A DNA stretch of 45,749 bases from Opitutales bacterium (GCA_007133065.1 SLNJ01000156.1:1-45749), one strand, 5' to 3'; numbered from the stretch's first letter, positions 29,250 to 37,931 are shown. Program-made: numbers and translations. The notes: generated by a model not told the origin, from the letters alone.

Positions 29250-31091
29250 TCATGGCAGCTCTTCCGAGAGATTCCAGTATTCGTTCGCATGCGGGCCGGA
29301 CAGGATCCATAGAAATGGGTACCAGTCACGGCCGGTGAAGGCCCAGTGCTCGTAATGAAAATCCCACAAGTAGAAGCCGGTTTCATCTTCTCCGAAGACG
29401 TACACCCATGTGCCGAGACGGTAGAGATAGACATATGGGAAATACCAATCCTGGACAAACCCGAGCCCGGTCATGCGGTATCCGTCCCCATAGTCGATCA
29501 CATCCGGCGAGTCATCAAAAACAGAGCGGAGTGGCCGGGGCGCCTGTTCGATGACCACAGTATCTCCTGCTACCGTGATTTCGGCGCTGCGCACCTGAGG
29601 ATCAGGGTTGGCGCCGACCTGAGCCGTAATAGAAGCCGATCCGGTGCCCGTCGAATGGCTCAGCGCAACCCACGGAGGCGCGCCCGCAATCTCCCAATCC
29701 ACGTCCTCCGGAACGGTTGTCACAATAAGCTCGGCCGAGCCGGCCGTGTATTCGAGATAGATGTGAGTCGGTTGGACGGTCACCCGCGTGATTCGCATTT
29801 CCGCCTCGGCCAGACCCTCAAAATTCGGGCTCTCCGGCCGGGCCGTCACGTGATACACACCTGGATCCACCGGTGCGGCCGGGTCGCCGTCATATAGAAT
29901 CCGCAAATCAACCCCATGCGGATCGGTGCTCGGCGAAACCGCCTGGCTCGCGCCGTCGTAGACGCGGTCGAGCCCCCCCAGGGTGATCGCAACCGGCGCG
30001 GGTTCAATCGTGAGTGTTCCCTCCGCGCTGCCGGCGTAGTAGAAATGATCCACTTCGGCAAAGAGCTGGTAGGTCCCGGCGTCGACCGGGGGATCCGGCG
30101 AACCGTCGTAAGTCAAGGAAATCGGCACACCTGGAGGATCGAGTTCCAGCCGTGCCTCTTGAGGCTCTCCGAGAAAGATGCGATGCGTGTCTGCAAATCC
30201 AATCGCCGCTTCCTGCGGTCCCCGTTCGATCGTATCGAAGAGATACTCGCCGCCGAAGAAGACCTGAATGTTATCAACGAGAAACAGATCGGGTTGGTCA
30301 ACCTGTCCGGCGCAGAGATCTGAGGCGTGGATCATGACAGTCCGCAACGGTTCCAGAGGGTCGCCGCCGTCACGAAACCGCCACCCCGACTCGCCGGATC
30401 CGAACCCGATCGGTTCGTAATCACCTCCGAGCGTTCGCACATACCCCCGCGTTCTTTGAGCCGCGTAATCGACGACCAGGAAAACCTCAAACCAGCTCTC
30501 CATCGGCACGCCCATTCCCGTCGGCTCATAGGCGTCCCCATCCCTGACCAGGACCTGTTCCGAAAACCGGATCTCTGAGGTCAAGTCTCCGACCGACTCA
30601 GGTGAGACCATCGCACCCACCGCGTCGCGGACGATCTCTTGTCCCGACAAACCGACAGAAAACTCGAACCGATCCCCACGGCGAAAGAGGTCGAAGCGTA
30701 CCGTGGCGACCTCGCCTTGCTGGATCCCCGGCTCGGCAAGCGGAAGCGCGACGAGCACCTCATTGCATGTGTGCTCGGATGACCACGGATCCACCAACAA
30801 AGCCGCATCGGTCGGCTCCCCGGGATGATATCCATAAACGCGAGCAACCGTGCCCGATTCCGGCCCATGATGAAGGCGCGTCGCCAGATCCTCGGCGCGC
30901 ACCCCCTCGAAATCCTCGACAAAGATCGGTACGCCAACCTCCTGGAGATCGACGCGCAGTTCCGATCCCAGGGCGGGGCCCCAGGAAGACGATCCTGGAT
31001 GCCATGCGAACAGCGGATTGATCCCCCCCTGGTATGCCGCCAGCAGTGTGGTCCCGTCCCCGCTGTGGTCCTCGCCGGCCGCGACTTCCAA
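29250..31091 (-). CDS. Secreted-type protein with MBG and BACON-like domains, 5' end missing
   Basis: The frame gives 613 residues from the TTG at 31091 but is open upstream to a TGA at 31287-31289 without any ATG or GTG. The upstream part reads DSNWDGVPDWYKLHYFGTLE, a calcium-binding type repeat. Next come an unassigned beta-rich region (residues 60-290), two MBG-like repeats (about 310-370 and 375-440, with SLTYDGSPDPPVDAGTYQLF), and a BACON-like domain near 445-525. The C-terminal aromatic module contains YFPYVYLYRLGTWVYVFG. The domain content is typical of exported proteins, yet no signal peptide is present. The N-terminus was probably lost where the vapC end now lies. Confidence 0.7.
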   Translation of the reverse strand: MEVAAGEDHSGDGTTLLAAYQGGINPLFAWHPGSSSWGPALGSELRVDLQEVGVPIFVEDFEGVRAEDLATRLHHGPESGTVARVYGYHPGEPTDAALLVDPWSSEHTCNEVLVALPLAEPGIQQGEVATVRFDLFRRGDRFEFSVGLSGQEIVRDAVGAMVSPESVGDLTSEIRFSEQVLVRDGDAYEPTGMGVPMESWFEVFLVVDYAAQRTRGYVRTLGGDYEPIGFGSGESGWRFRDGGDPLEPLRTVMIHASDLCAGQVDQPDLFLVDNIQVFFGGEYLFDTIERGPQEAAIGFADTHRIFLGEPQEARLELDPPGVPISLTYDGSPDPPVDAGTYQLFAEVDHFYYAGSAEGTLTIEPAPVAITLGGLDRVYDGASQAVSPSTDPHGVDLRILYDGDPAAPVDPGVYHVTARPESPNFEGLAEAEMRITRVTVQPTHIYLEYTAGSAELIVTTVPEDVDWEIAGAPPWVALSHSTGTGSASITAQVGANPDPQVRSAEITVAGDTVVIEQAPRPLRSVFDDSPDVIDYGDGYRMTGLGFVQDWYFPYVYLYRLGTWVYVFGEDETGFYLWDFHYEHWAFTGRDWYPFLWILSGPHANEYWNLSEELP

Positions 31092-31263
31092 CGTTCCAAA
31101 GTAGTGCAGCTTGTACCAATCCGGGACACCGTCCCAATTGCTGTCCCGCGCAGTCGGAACATAGTGCGCCCCCGAATAACCCGGAGGACGGACGCCCCCG
31201 CGGCGAATGCGGCATAGATCGGGAAACCTCCCAGATGGGCACGGATCGTTCCAATGAGTTCGC

Positions 31264-31683
31264 TTAACGGATTTGGGCTGCGGGTATCAGGAAAGCGCCG
31301 GGAATATCAGCGTCCAGTGTCGCGAGTTGTGCTCCGTTGTCGAGGGCGAGGGAAAGTAAATGCGCGTCGGTGGTCTTTGATGCATTAGAACACCAGCTTG
31401 GGAACCCGTCGGTTGCGGAGCGCCCATCGGCAAGGAACCGGTGCCGATGACCCAGAGAACGGATCATCGATGCCAGGGTGTCCACTGCGTCGGAAAGGGC
31501 CAGCCGGCCCCGGGTTCGTTGCAGAGAAACCCGGACAAACCCCAACTCCGGAATCGGCGAGGTGAGGAGGATTACCCCGCGTTTCCGCTTCGTCGCGCCA
31601 ATCCAGGAAGCGGCCCGTTCGTGCTCGACGTGGTCCGACCATCCCCAGGCGACCAGCACATTGACATCGAGAAGGTACTTCAC
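31264..31683 (-). CDS. vapC: VapC-type PIN-domain ribonuclease toxin
   Basis: This 139-residue PIN-domain protein has the expected acidic residues: Asp6 in KYLLDVNVLVAW, a glutamate in PIPELGFV, and aspartates in KTTDAHLLSLA and LATLDADI. VapC toxins cleave tRNA or rRNA and are blocked by the antitoxin made from the gene before them. I start at the GTG at 31683, which overlaps the antitoxin stop as GTGA and places the PIN motif at the N-terminus. The longer frame upstream lies inside the antitoxin gene. Confidence 0.88.
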   Translation of the reverse strand: MKYLLDVNVLVAWGWSDHVEHERAASWIGATKRKRGVILLTSPIPELGFVRVSLQRTRGRLALSDAVDTLASMIRSLGHRHRFLADGRSATDGFPSWCSNASKTTDAHLLSLALDNGAQLATLDADIPGAFLIPAAQIR

Positions 31684-31919
31684 GGGAACTCGGTCAGCAT
31701 CTCCCGGACCCGTTCGGTTGTCAGCGGAGGCTCGTCGGGCAGAGGGGCGAAGATTTCGGCTCCGGTATGGGCGCAACGGGTCTTTTTCACCATTCGTTGG
31801 GACGGTTCGCCTATAGACCGGCGCCTCAGGAATTCGGAGACGGTCAAACGCTCGCGCCTTGCCAGGCGCCGAATATGCCGCGCGTCCTCATCTGACACCT
31901 TGAAACTGATTGTCTTCAT
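31680..31919 (-). CDS. vapB: VapB-type ribbon-helix-helix antitoxin
   Basis: This 79-residue protein starts MKTISFKVSDEDARHIRRLA followed by RRERLTVSEFLRRR, a ribbon-helix-helix DNA-binding domain. A C-terminal tail of about 40 residues (APLPDEPPLTTERVREML) would wrap the toxin. It would neutralise the downstream PIN protein and repress the pair's own promoter. The gene overlaps the toxin by four bases. The start at 31919 follows tandem repeats that may be the operator. Confidence 0.85.
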   Translation of the reverse strand: MKTISFKVSDEDARHIRRLARRERLTVSEFLRRRSIGEPSQRMVKKTRCAHTGAEIFAPLPDEPPLTTERVREMLTEFP

Positions 31920-31920
31920 T

Positions 31921-31936
31921 CGTATTACCGTATTAC
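31921..31936. promoter_or_regulatory. Tandem 8-bp repeats directly before the antitoxin gene
   Basis: CGTATTAC occurs twice in a row (31921-31928 and 31929-31936), immediately upstream of the antitoxin ATG on the minus strand. Ribbon-helix-helix repressors bind short tandem or inverted repeats at their own promoter, so this is a plausible operator overlapping the leader. It is an inference from position and repetition. Confidence 0.4.
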
Positions 31937-32143
31937 CATACGGCCCGATGTCAAATCCAGAAGTCCAGGGCACCCATAGATTCGGAATCCGGACCTGGTC
32001 CTCCTGGCGGGGTTGTCCATGCACATCGGCTACGGTCTCGTCCTTTTGTTGTGCCTGAAATATGCCGGGGTCGATGGGATTGACAGACGAAGATAGGTTG
32101 CCGGTCCCCACTCTTCTACCCCGCTATGGGCACCCAAAAACTT

Positions 32144-32291
32144 CCCTCCTTACTCAAGGAGGGGTGGCTCTGCGCCAGCAGAGACGGGGTGGTTCCGGAG
32201 GACGGAGGACAGACGCGCCCGCGGCGCACGCAAAACCGAGGGACCATGACCAGGATGCCCGACCGCTCACCTGCCAACGCCAACGGCGTTG
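32144..32291. repeat. Cluster of hairpin-forming REP-like repeats
   Basis: Three perfect hairpins lie close together: CCCTCCTT-ACTC-AAGGAGGG (32144-32163), CTCTGC-GCCA-GCAGAG (32168-32183) and CAACGCC-AAC-GGCGTTG (32275-32291). The first two, joined by GGGTGG-type sequence, look like the repetitive extragenic palindromes common in GC-rich Gram-negative genomes. They lie in a 483-base stretch (31920-32402) between the antitoxin gene and the pRiA4b ORF-3-type gene; nothing else is seen there. Confidence 0.6.
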
Positions 32292-32402
32292 CGCAGCGAA
32301 GCCCAGCGTTGGCCCGGCACCGTCCGGAATTGACTACCCGCAATCCCATCGCATCCTGCTTCAAGCACCGCACACCGTAAGAGAGAAAGAAGATCGAGAC
32401 TC

Positions 32403-33018
32403 ATGACCAAGCGACAAAAAAATCATTTACCGTTTTCGAATTGTGCTCCTTGGGATCGAACCGCCGGTATGGCGCGAGATCGAGGTCTCTGAATCATACT
32501 CCTTCTGGGACCTCCACGTCGCAGTCCAGGACGCCATGGGGTGGATGGATTGCCACCTGCACCTCTTTTCCATCAAGCCCAAGCACAAGAGTAAACCGAT
32601 CCAGATCGGGATCCCCGACGAGGAATTCGGCGAGGATATCCTCCCCGGCTGGGAGACGCCAATCAAACGTGGCTTCACCGAACCTGGAGAACTCGCGAAA
32701 TACGAGTATGACTTTGGCGACGGCTGGCTCCACAACGTCGTTCTCATGGGAATTCTCCTGGCGGATGGTGAAGCAAAGTACCCGCATTGCCTCGCCGGCG
32801 AGCGCGCGTGCCCTCCAGAGGACTGCGGCGGCATTCCCGGCTATCACAACCTCCTCGAGACACTCCGCAACCCGGATTCTGAAGAACACGACGATATGGT
32901 CGAATGGCTCAAGAACCACCACCGGAACTACCATCCCTTCGATCCGGACAAATTCGACCCCAAAGCGATCAAATTCACGAATCCGAAAGAGCGACTGAAG
33001 AACGCCTTCGGCGGATAA
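32403..33018 (+). CDS. pRiA4b ORF-3-like protein with a frameshift at an A7 run
   Basis: The family starts with a conserved strand, here readable as MTKRQK and then IIYRFRIVLLGIEPPVWREI once one A is removed from the run of seven at 32416-32422. As written, the ATG at 32403 leads into a wrong frame; only a GTG at 32443 keeps the correct one, giving 191 residues and losing the first strand. The conserved phrases HLHLFSI, EYDFGDGWLHNVVL and RACPPEDCGGIPGYHNLLE are intact. The function of the family, which occurs on plasmids and chromosomes, is unknown. The lesion may be a sequencing error, a mutation, or a slippage site. Confidence 0.8.
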
Positions 33019-33095
33019 ACTGCCAGCAGCGGCCAATCCCGTACGGCAGCGTGAAAGGAAGAGTGAGAGTGGCGCAGCGCCAAACGAGCGACCAA

Positions 33096-33268
33096 CGCAT
33101 CCCAGGCACGTCGTTCCGCGTTTACGCGGAATCGAACGCGTCCGGAAATCCGAAACCGACCCTTCCGGCTGAAACCGGGACTACATACCAGGCGCATCCC
33201 ATGTACGTAGTTCCGCGTTCACGCGGATTCGAACGCGCCCGGAAACCCGAAACCGACCGTTCCGGCTG
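33096..33268. repeat. Two direct repeats of a 97-bp period, each with nested hairpins
   Basis: A 59-base block at 33113-33171 recurs at 33210-33268 with about 8 differences; similarity begins about 17 bases before each block, so the period is 97. Each copy can form TTCCGCG-N4-CGCGGAA (last base changed in copy two) and CCGGAA-N15-TTCCGG. This looks like a two-unit mosaic of palindromic elements. It lies in the 1,181-base stretch 33019-34199, which holds no gene I can support. Confidence 0.65.
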
Positions 33269-33496
33269 CTCTATGGAATCCAGGATACTAATTCACAAGG
33301 CCATGCTGATGCCCGACGCACGGTCCCGCGTCGGGAGAATGTGTCGGATATCCTGGATCGAACTCTCCGGTCACGCGGACAGCCGGGCCGGCCGTCCCTA
33401 CCCATATTGCCAATCCACCGATGCACGGTAGGGACGGATCGCCGAGCCGTCCGCATACAGCGAGCACAATGACAGAACCCCTGCCCCACCCTAGGC

Positions 33497-33513
33497 CAAC
33501 CCTGAGGGGGTTG
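33497..33513. repeat. Short hairpin of a CAACCC/GGGTTG repeat
   Basis: CAACCC and GGGTTG enclose a 5-base loop, inside CCACCCTAGGCCAACCCTGA, a GC-rich phrase of the kind I associate with dispersed repeats of PVC genomes. Only one copy is seen in the window, so its repeat nature is remembered rather than shown. Confidence 0.35.
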
Positions 33514-33593
33514 CGGAGTGGGTCAACCCTGGGCTCCCCTTTTGTGTTTCGTGGGCAGCTTCGTGAAACCATGCGCCCCGCCCGTGTATCAGA

Positions 33594-33735
33594 GTCAGAC
33601 ACCGTTCTGACCCTGGACCAATCCGGAGGGTGTCCTGATTACCAACCCGGACAGGCGGGGACGCTGTCCCTCCAGATTTGTATATATAGCCGCCTCCTGG
33701 AGGGTCAGACGCCGTCCTGACCCTGGACCAACCCG
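33594..33735. repeat. Direct pair of 32-bp hairpin repeats
   Basis: GTCAGAC-CCGT-CTGACCCTGG (with small variations) occurs at 33594-33625 and 33704-33735. Each copy folds by pairing GTCAG with CTGAC, and the second pairs GGGTCAG with CTGACCC. Between them GGACAG-N9-CTGTCC adds another hairpin. Such GTCAGACGCCGT-type sequences resemble elements mobilised by REP-associated transposases; a relic of such a transposase is at 21499. Confidence 0.65.
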
Positions 33736-34199
33736 AGACAACCGATTGTGCCCATCGAATGGATACCGAAGCGATTACCGGAGCCTTTTATGGACTCCGC
33801 TGCGGTTGGATCCAGCATCACTGAGACGCATCACTCAACAACCCCTTTTCCCCCTTTTCACTGTCACAATCACTTCCACCCCGCAGGCGCTATTGATATA
33901 GAATAACTGGCAATGCTACGGCCTATCGCAGCGGCTCCGCCGCCCATCGCTCCGCACCCTGCGTGCCAACTCGCCTCAAATACACCGAGTGCTCGTAATC
34001 GAACAGTTGCACGTCTGCCGCCTCCGGGCGATGATGATCCCGCGAACGGGCTGGCCCGAGTGGGCGTGGCTGCCCCCTACCCCTTTGGTTTGCTAACACC
34101 AACGCTGTGCACCAAACTTCGAATCCTGTCGCAACGTCTGCATGGACGCTGCCGCGTATACGCATTCCCGGGCTGACTCTCTCCCATAACATCGCTGCT

Positions 34200-36412
34200 A
34201 TGATCATCACGATTGACGAATTCCGAAACCGAGTCGACGCGGACATCGCCTCACTCGTCACGGACCTACAAGACGCCACCGGCCGCTACGGAGAAGAAGA
34301 GCAGAAAGCGTGGACTGTCTCGCTTCCTTCTGTCTCCCGAGCGTTCCGGCACCCCTCGTTCAAGCATCTTCACCTCTACTTCGGCGGACGCGGCAATCTC
34401 TCGTTGGAGTACCAGCTCCCGGGATCCTTTTCCTGGGCAGACATGGTGCTGCTGGGCCGCCATCGCAGTCGATGCAGTGCGGTATTTGTTGAGCTTAAGA
34501 ACTGGCAGACGCGGAATGATCGCCCAGGTCAGACCGAGGGTCTGATCGAGCGTCACACCGGCACCACGCTCCACCCTTCCGAGCAGGTCCGCGGGTATGC
34601 GGAGTATTGCCGGGAGTTCCACTCAGCCGTCCGGGATTACGACGCAAGCGTCCATGCCTGTGTTCTCTTCACCGCAGATCGCTGGTGCGGCTCATACCGC
34701 GAGGAGCCGAATGCCCGGCTCAGCCGGGATTACCCGTTGTTCACTACCGCCGACGAAGACACATTGTCAGGCCTGCCGGCGTTTTTCGCCGATCGCCTAA
34801 CCGAGCCCGACGAGGAGTTTGCCATGGGGTTCGAGGCAGGCGTCTACCGACAGGATCGGAATTTCTGCCGGCAGATCGCCAACCAAATTCTCCACCCCGA
34901 ATCGAAGCAGTTCGTGCTGCTCGACAACCAGCGATACGCATTCGCGAAGTGCTGGGAGCACATCCAGCGAGCAGTTTTCCGGAGCGAGTCGCCGCAGCCC
35001 ATGTCGATTATCATCGACGGCCCGCCCGGGAGCGGAAAATCGGTCATCGCAGCGCGGCTCTGGGCCTTTCTGGTCCGCGAGAGCCGCCTGCAGGAGGGCA
35101 ATGTTGTCGTCGTCACAACCTCCCAGGCACAGAACTCCAACTGGTCCTATCTCTTCAAGACAACCGCACGGCGCAAAGCGGCGCAGGGAGCGATCATCAA
35201 AGCGAACAGCTTCTACCCCTGTTCAGCGTCGAAGTTCAACCGTAGGGCGCAGCAGTTCGGCTTTGAGCCACGCAGGGCCGAGGCTTGGAGGGAGAACGTC
35301 GCCTTTCTCAAGAACGCATCGTCCGAGTCACGGATGCCTGACCGCCACATGCTGGTTTCAATCGTCGACGAGGCCCACGCCCTGATCAACCCGGAACACT
35401 CGGACGGACGGGGACAGTTTGGGTTCGACCCGCGACTCGGCCCACAAGCATGGCAGATAATCCGGGGCTCCGTGGTTTCGATCTTCCTCCTCGACAGCAA
35501 GCAGGCATTCCGCGACCGCGAAAACACCACCGTCGCCGACATCAAGTTCTAGGCAACCGGACTTGGAGCTGAAACTCCCGATACGATCAGCCTCCACGGC
35601 TCTCAATTCCGCTGCCAGGGATCCAAAGACTACGCCGACTGGATCGAAGCCGTTCTCAGTTCGGCTTCCTGCGACGAGATTTCCGCCCTGGCCCGGCGCT
35701 GGCACAGACCGCCTGCCACGCTCATCGAATTTCCCGAATCCCAACCGGCCGTTGCCGACGAGCCGAAGCCCTACCGGCACAATCGCCACCGCTCCGGAAC
35801 TGCACTTGATTTCCGAGTCTATGACGATCCCCACGACATGGAACACGATCTCCGCGCACGGATCGCAACGGATGCATCAGCTCGGATCGCCGCGTCCTAC
35901 TCGGTGCCATGGACGACCCAAGGAGCACCCCATCCTCACGACCTGCCACCCGAAGCCCAGGATTTTCACCTGGACACCCCCAGCGGCAAATGGAGCCGCG
36001 TCTGGAATCAGGTCGTCAAGGGCAACAACTACTCCCAGTTCATCCAGGGCGCCCCAGGCTCCCGGATCGCCAAAGACCAGCTCGCCGAGAGGTCGGATGC
36101 ACCTACGCCATCCGCGGATTCGATTTCGACTACCTCGGGGTCCTCTGGCTGCGCGACCTCCTCTGGCGCGATGGGCGCTGGGTCGTCAATGTCGAACACA
36201 TCCACGAATCCGGACTCAGCCGCGCCACGTCCCGGGCAGGGAATGAATCCTCCTCAGACGGACCCGCCCACCAGTTTCTGACCCAAAAGCTTCAGGAAGC
36301 ATACCGCATCCTCTTTACCCGAGCCATTAAAGGCGTAGCAGTCTACGTCGCCGACAGTGAGACTCGGGAGCACCTCATGGAGGCGTTGGGTGACTCCAGG
36401 GAAGCGTTCTGA
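34200..36412 (+). pseudogene. DUF2075 (Schlafen-like) nuclease/helicase broken by an amber codon and a frameshift
   Basis: The first frame (34200-35552, 450 codons) has an N-terminal nuclease-like region with Asp81 and E98-x-K100 (FVELKNWQ). A P-loop (IIDGPPGSGKSVIAARLW, near residue 275) and a Walker B-like SIVDEAHALINPEH follow. A TAG at 35550 then stops it. The same frame continues directly after the stop with conserved DUF2075 text (ISLHGSQFRCQGSKDYADWI). Near 36,085 the frame shifts and resumes as VGCTYAIRGFDFDYLGVLW up to 36412. Frame-corrected, it would be about 736 residues. DUF2075 proteins are common in defence islands, but their activity is little known. Confidence 0.82.
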
Positions 36413-36669
36413 GAGACCGATTTCACAATCTGGATGATCGCAGATGCGCAGCTTTCCGGCTTGCTAAACCATCCTGTCTATTCTGACGGCCGTGCCTTGA
36501 CGATCCTGTAGCTCGGGAGAGCCCTCTGCAGTTCCGCAGATCCCTCTCCCTCTCACTTCACTCAGTCGCGGCCACGTCTTTCCGCCCTCCAGGGCGTTCA
36601 AAACCGAGAAACTCGGCTCGCTCAGCAGCCGGACAGGAGACGGAAAACAGAAGACAGAGGCCGATTTCG

Positions 36670-37263
36670 CTAACTCTTTGGCGTAATATGAAACACTCCT
36701 CGAATCATGGCCGGATTTCTGACGCAAAGCTGGACGTGCGTCTTCTTTTGAATTCTCGCACCCGGATAAAGCTCTTTCCCCTCGAAAAACGGTCCTCTTA
36801 CGGTGTCAAACGGCTCCCGGTCTTGCTGCTCGCGAAGGTCATGGAGGTAATTGACTACCGCACAATCCAGATAGCGTTTAACCAGGTCAACATCCGAAGA
36901 AACGGCCGGCTCGTTCTCGGGCAAAGGGGTGTTGCTCGCATGAAAGGCATTTGCCAGATGATCATATGCCGTCTTGAGCATCTCCAATGATTCGGCTTCC
37001 GTTAAATCCAGGCAGTTCCCGAGTTCGATAACGGCACCGACTGCAAACGGCTCCTTGACACGCGATTTGAACTTCGGATGCCCGGCCATGAACTCCGCCC
37101 ATTCCAAGGCTCGGCGGGGATCGTTTTCCCAAAAGTAGATCCCGTCCCCCAGCCAGTCGTAGTCGTTTTTACTCGGCCGGAACGGTCGGTCTCCGTTTAC
37201 CAAGCTCTCGCCGACATCCCGGTTACATCCGTGGTAGCCGAGTACAAGGGCTCCTGTCCTCAT
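36670..37263 (-). CDS. ADP-ribosyltransferase-fold protein, candidate toxin
   Basis: This 197-residue protein has an order of motifs like the H-Y-E class of ADP-ribosyltransferases: GYHGCNRDV (His11), WLGDGIYFWE (Tyr43), and FFEGKELYPGARIQKKTHVQ with Glu161/Glu164. It is similar in outline to DUF3990-type proteins, but I cannot assign a named family. Its start overlaps the stop of a 57-residue gene (ATGA at 37263-37260), the layout of a toxin-antitoxin pair. ART toxins modify NAD-dependent targets such as proteins or DNA; the target here is unknown. The frame is intact, in contrast to its degraded neighbours. Confidence 0.65.
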   Translation of the reverse strand: MRTGALVLGYHGCNRDVGESLVNGDRPFRPSKNDYDWLGDGIYFWENDPRRALEWAEFMAGHPKFKSRVKEPFAVGAVIELGNCLDLTEAESLEMLKTAYDHLANAFHASNTPLPENEPAVSSDVDLVKRYLDCAVVNYLHDLREQQDREPFDTVRGPFFEGKELYPGARIQKKTHVQLCVRNPAMIRGVFHITPKS

Positions 37264-37433
37264 CCACCGTATTTTCGGGTGAGATTCCCGGATTTGGTGA
37301 TGTAGCCTTTTTTGATCAAAAACCGGCGTGCTGATTCCTTTGACTTGAGGATCTCCTTGGAAGCGCTCTTCATGGCCGTTACCTCTTTACGGACCTCCTC
37401 CGGCGTTGGCTTGGTGGTAGTCATCACGGTCAT
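37260..37433 (-). CDS. 57-residue partner of the ART-like gene, candidate antitoxin
   Basis: A small basic protein begins MTVMTTTKPTPEEVRKEVTA and ends KKGYITKSGNLTRKYGG. The end, ARRFLIKKGYITKSGNLTRK, resembles a short helix-turn motif seen in small proteins encoded beside toxins. The start at 37433 or 37424 is uncertain because the frame runs on upstream into an antitoxin relic. It overlaps the ART gene by four bases. With this size, order and overlap it is a reasonable antitoxin candidate, but no family is assigned. Confidence 0.5.
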   Translation of the reverse strand: MTVMTTTKPTPEEVRKEVTAMKSASKEILKSKESARRFLIKKGYITKSGNLTRKYGG

Positions 37434-37820
37434 AGTCGCCAACTTAGGTGGGAGTGCTTCATGTCGCAAGACAAATGCCGTCAGGGACTCGACTTTCCCA
37501 TCCCCTACACAGGGTCGGCGGAGCCGGATCGTCGGCATGGCGCTCGAGGAACCAGCCCACCTTGGCCGCCGTTGTCCGATTACCCAGCAATTCGACGCGG
37601 CGATCAGGTCCAAGTCGAAATACTCGACCGACTCCAGTGATCGCCAGATTTCCTCCCATCCGCCGCCGAGGTCCGGACGAGCGTGCAAATCCACCAGCGT
37701 GCGCTCAAGGCCCGTCGCCCGAAATTCGATCCCGGCCCGTTCCATGACCGTTGTGCCAAAAAACTCCTGCTCGAACAGAACGCAATATTTGATTATAGCT
37801 GACGAAACCCGTAAATCCAT
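37434..37820 (-). pseudogene. Frameshifted relic of an AbiEi-like antitoxin/regulator
   Basis: One frame reads GLERTLVDLHARPDLGGGWE followed by EIWRSLESVEYFDLD. Another frame continues with ELLGNRTTAAKVGWFLERHA. Together they match the middle of AbiEi-type antitoxins (TLVDxxARPxLxGGWxE; GNxTTAAKVGxFLE). The switch of frame near 37,600 and the missing N-terminal winged-helix part show that it is broken. No AbiEii nucleotidyltransferase toxin is seen. The 57-residue gene follows directly. Confidence 0.65.
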
Positions 37821-37931
37821 TACGTGTTTCCGAAATGATTGTCAATCGACTCGGGAACCGTGTTCCACATCGCTGGCCGCTTGTGGTTCCGAACAGGGAA
37901 ATGATTCCGGGGAACTTGCTCAAAATGGCCT

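Noticed and set aside
33096-33735. Possible CRISPR array
   Set aside because: There are only two copies of each repeat, with unequal long spacing and internal palindromes, and no cas genes; these are REP-like elements.
33913-34176. 87-codon plus frame before the DUF2075 gene
   Set aside because: It has a proline-rich, motif-free sequence, no ribosome binding site and overlaps the upstream region of the DUF2075 start.
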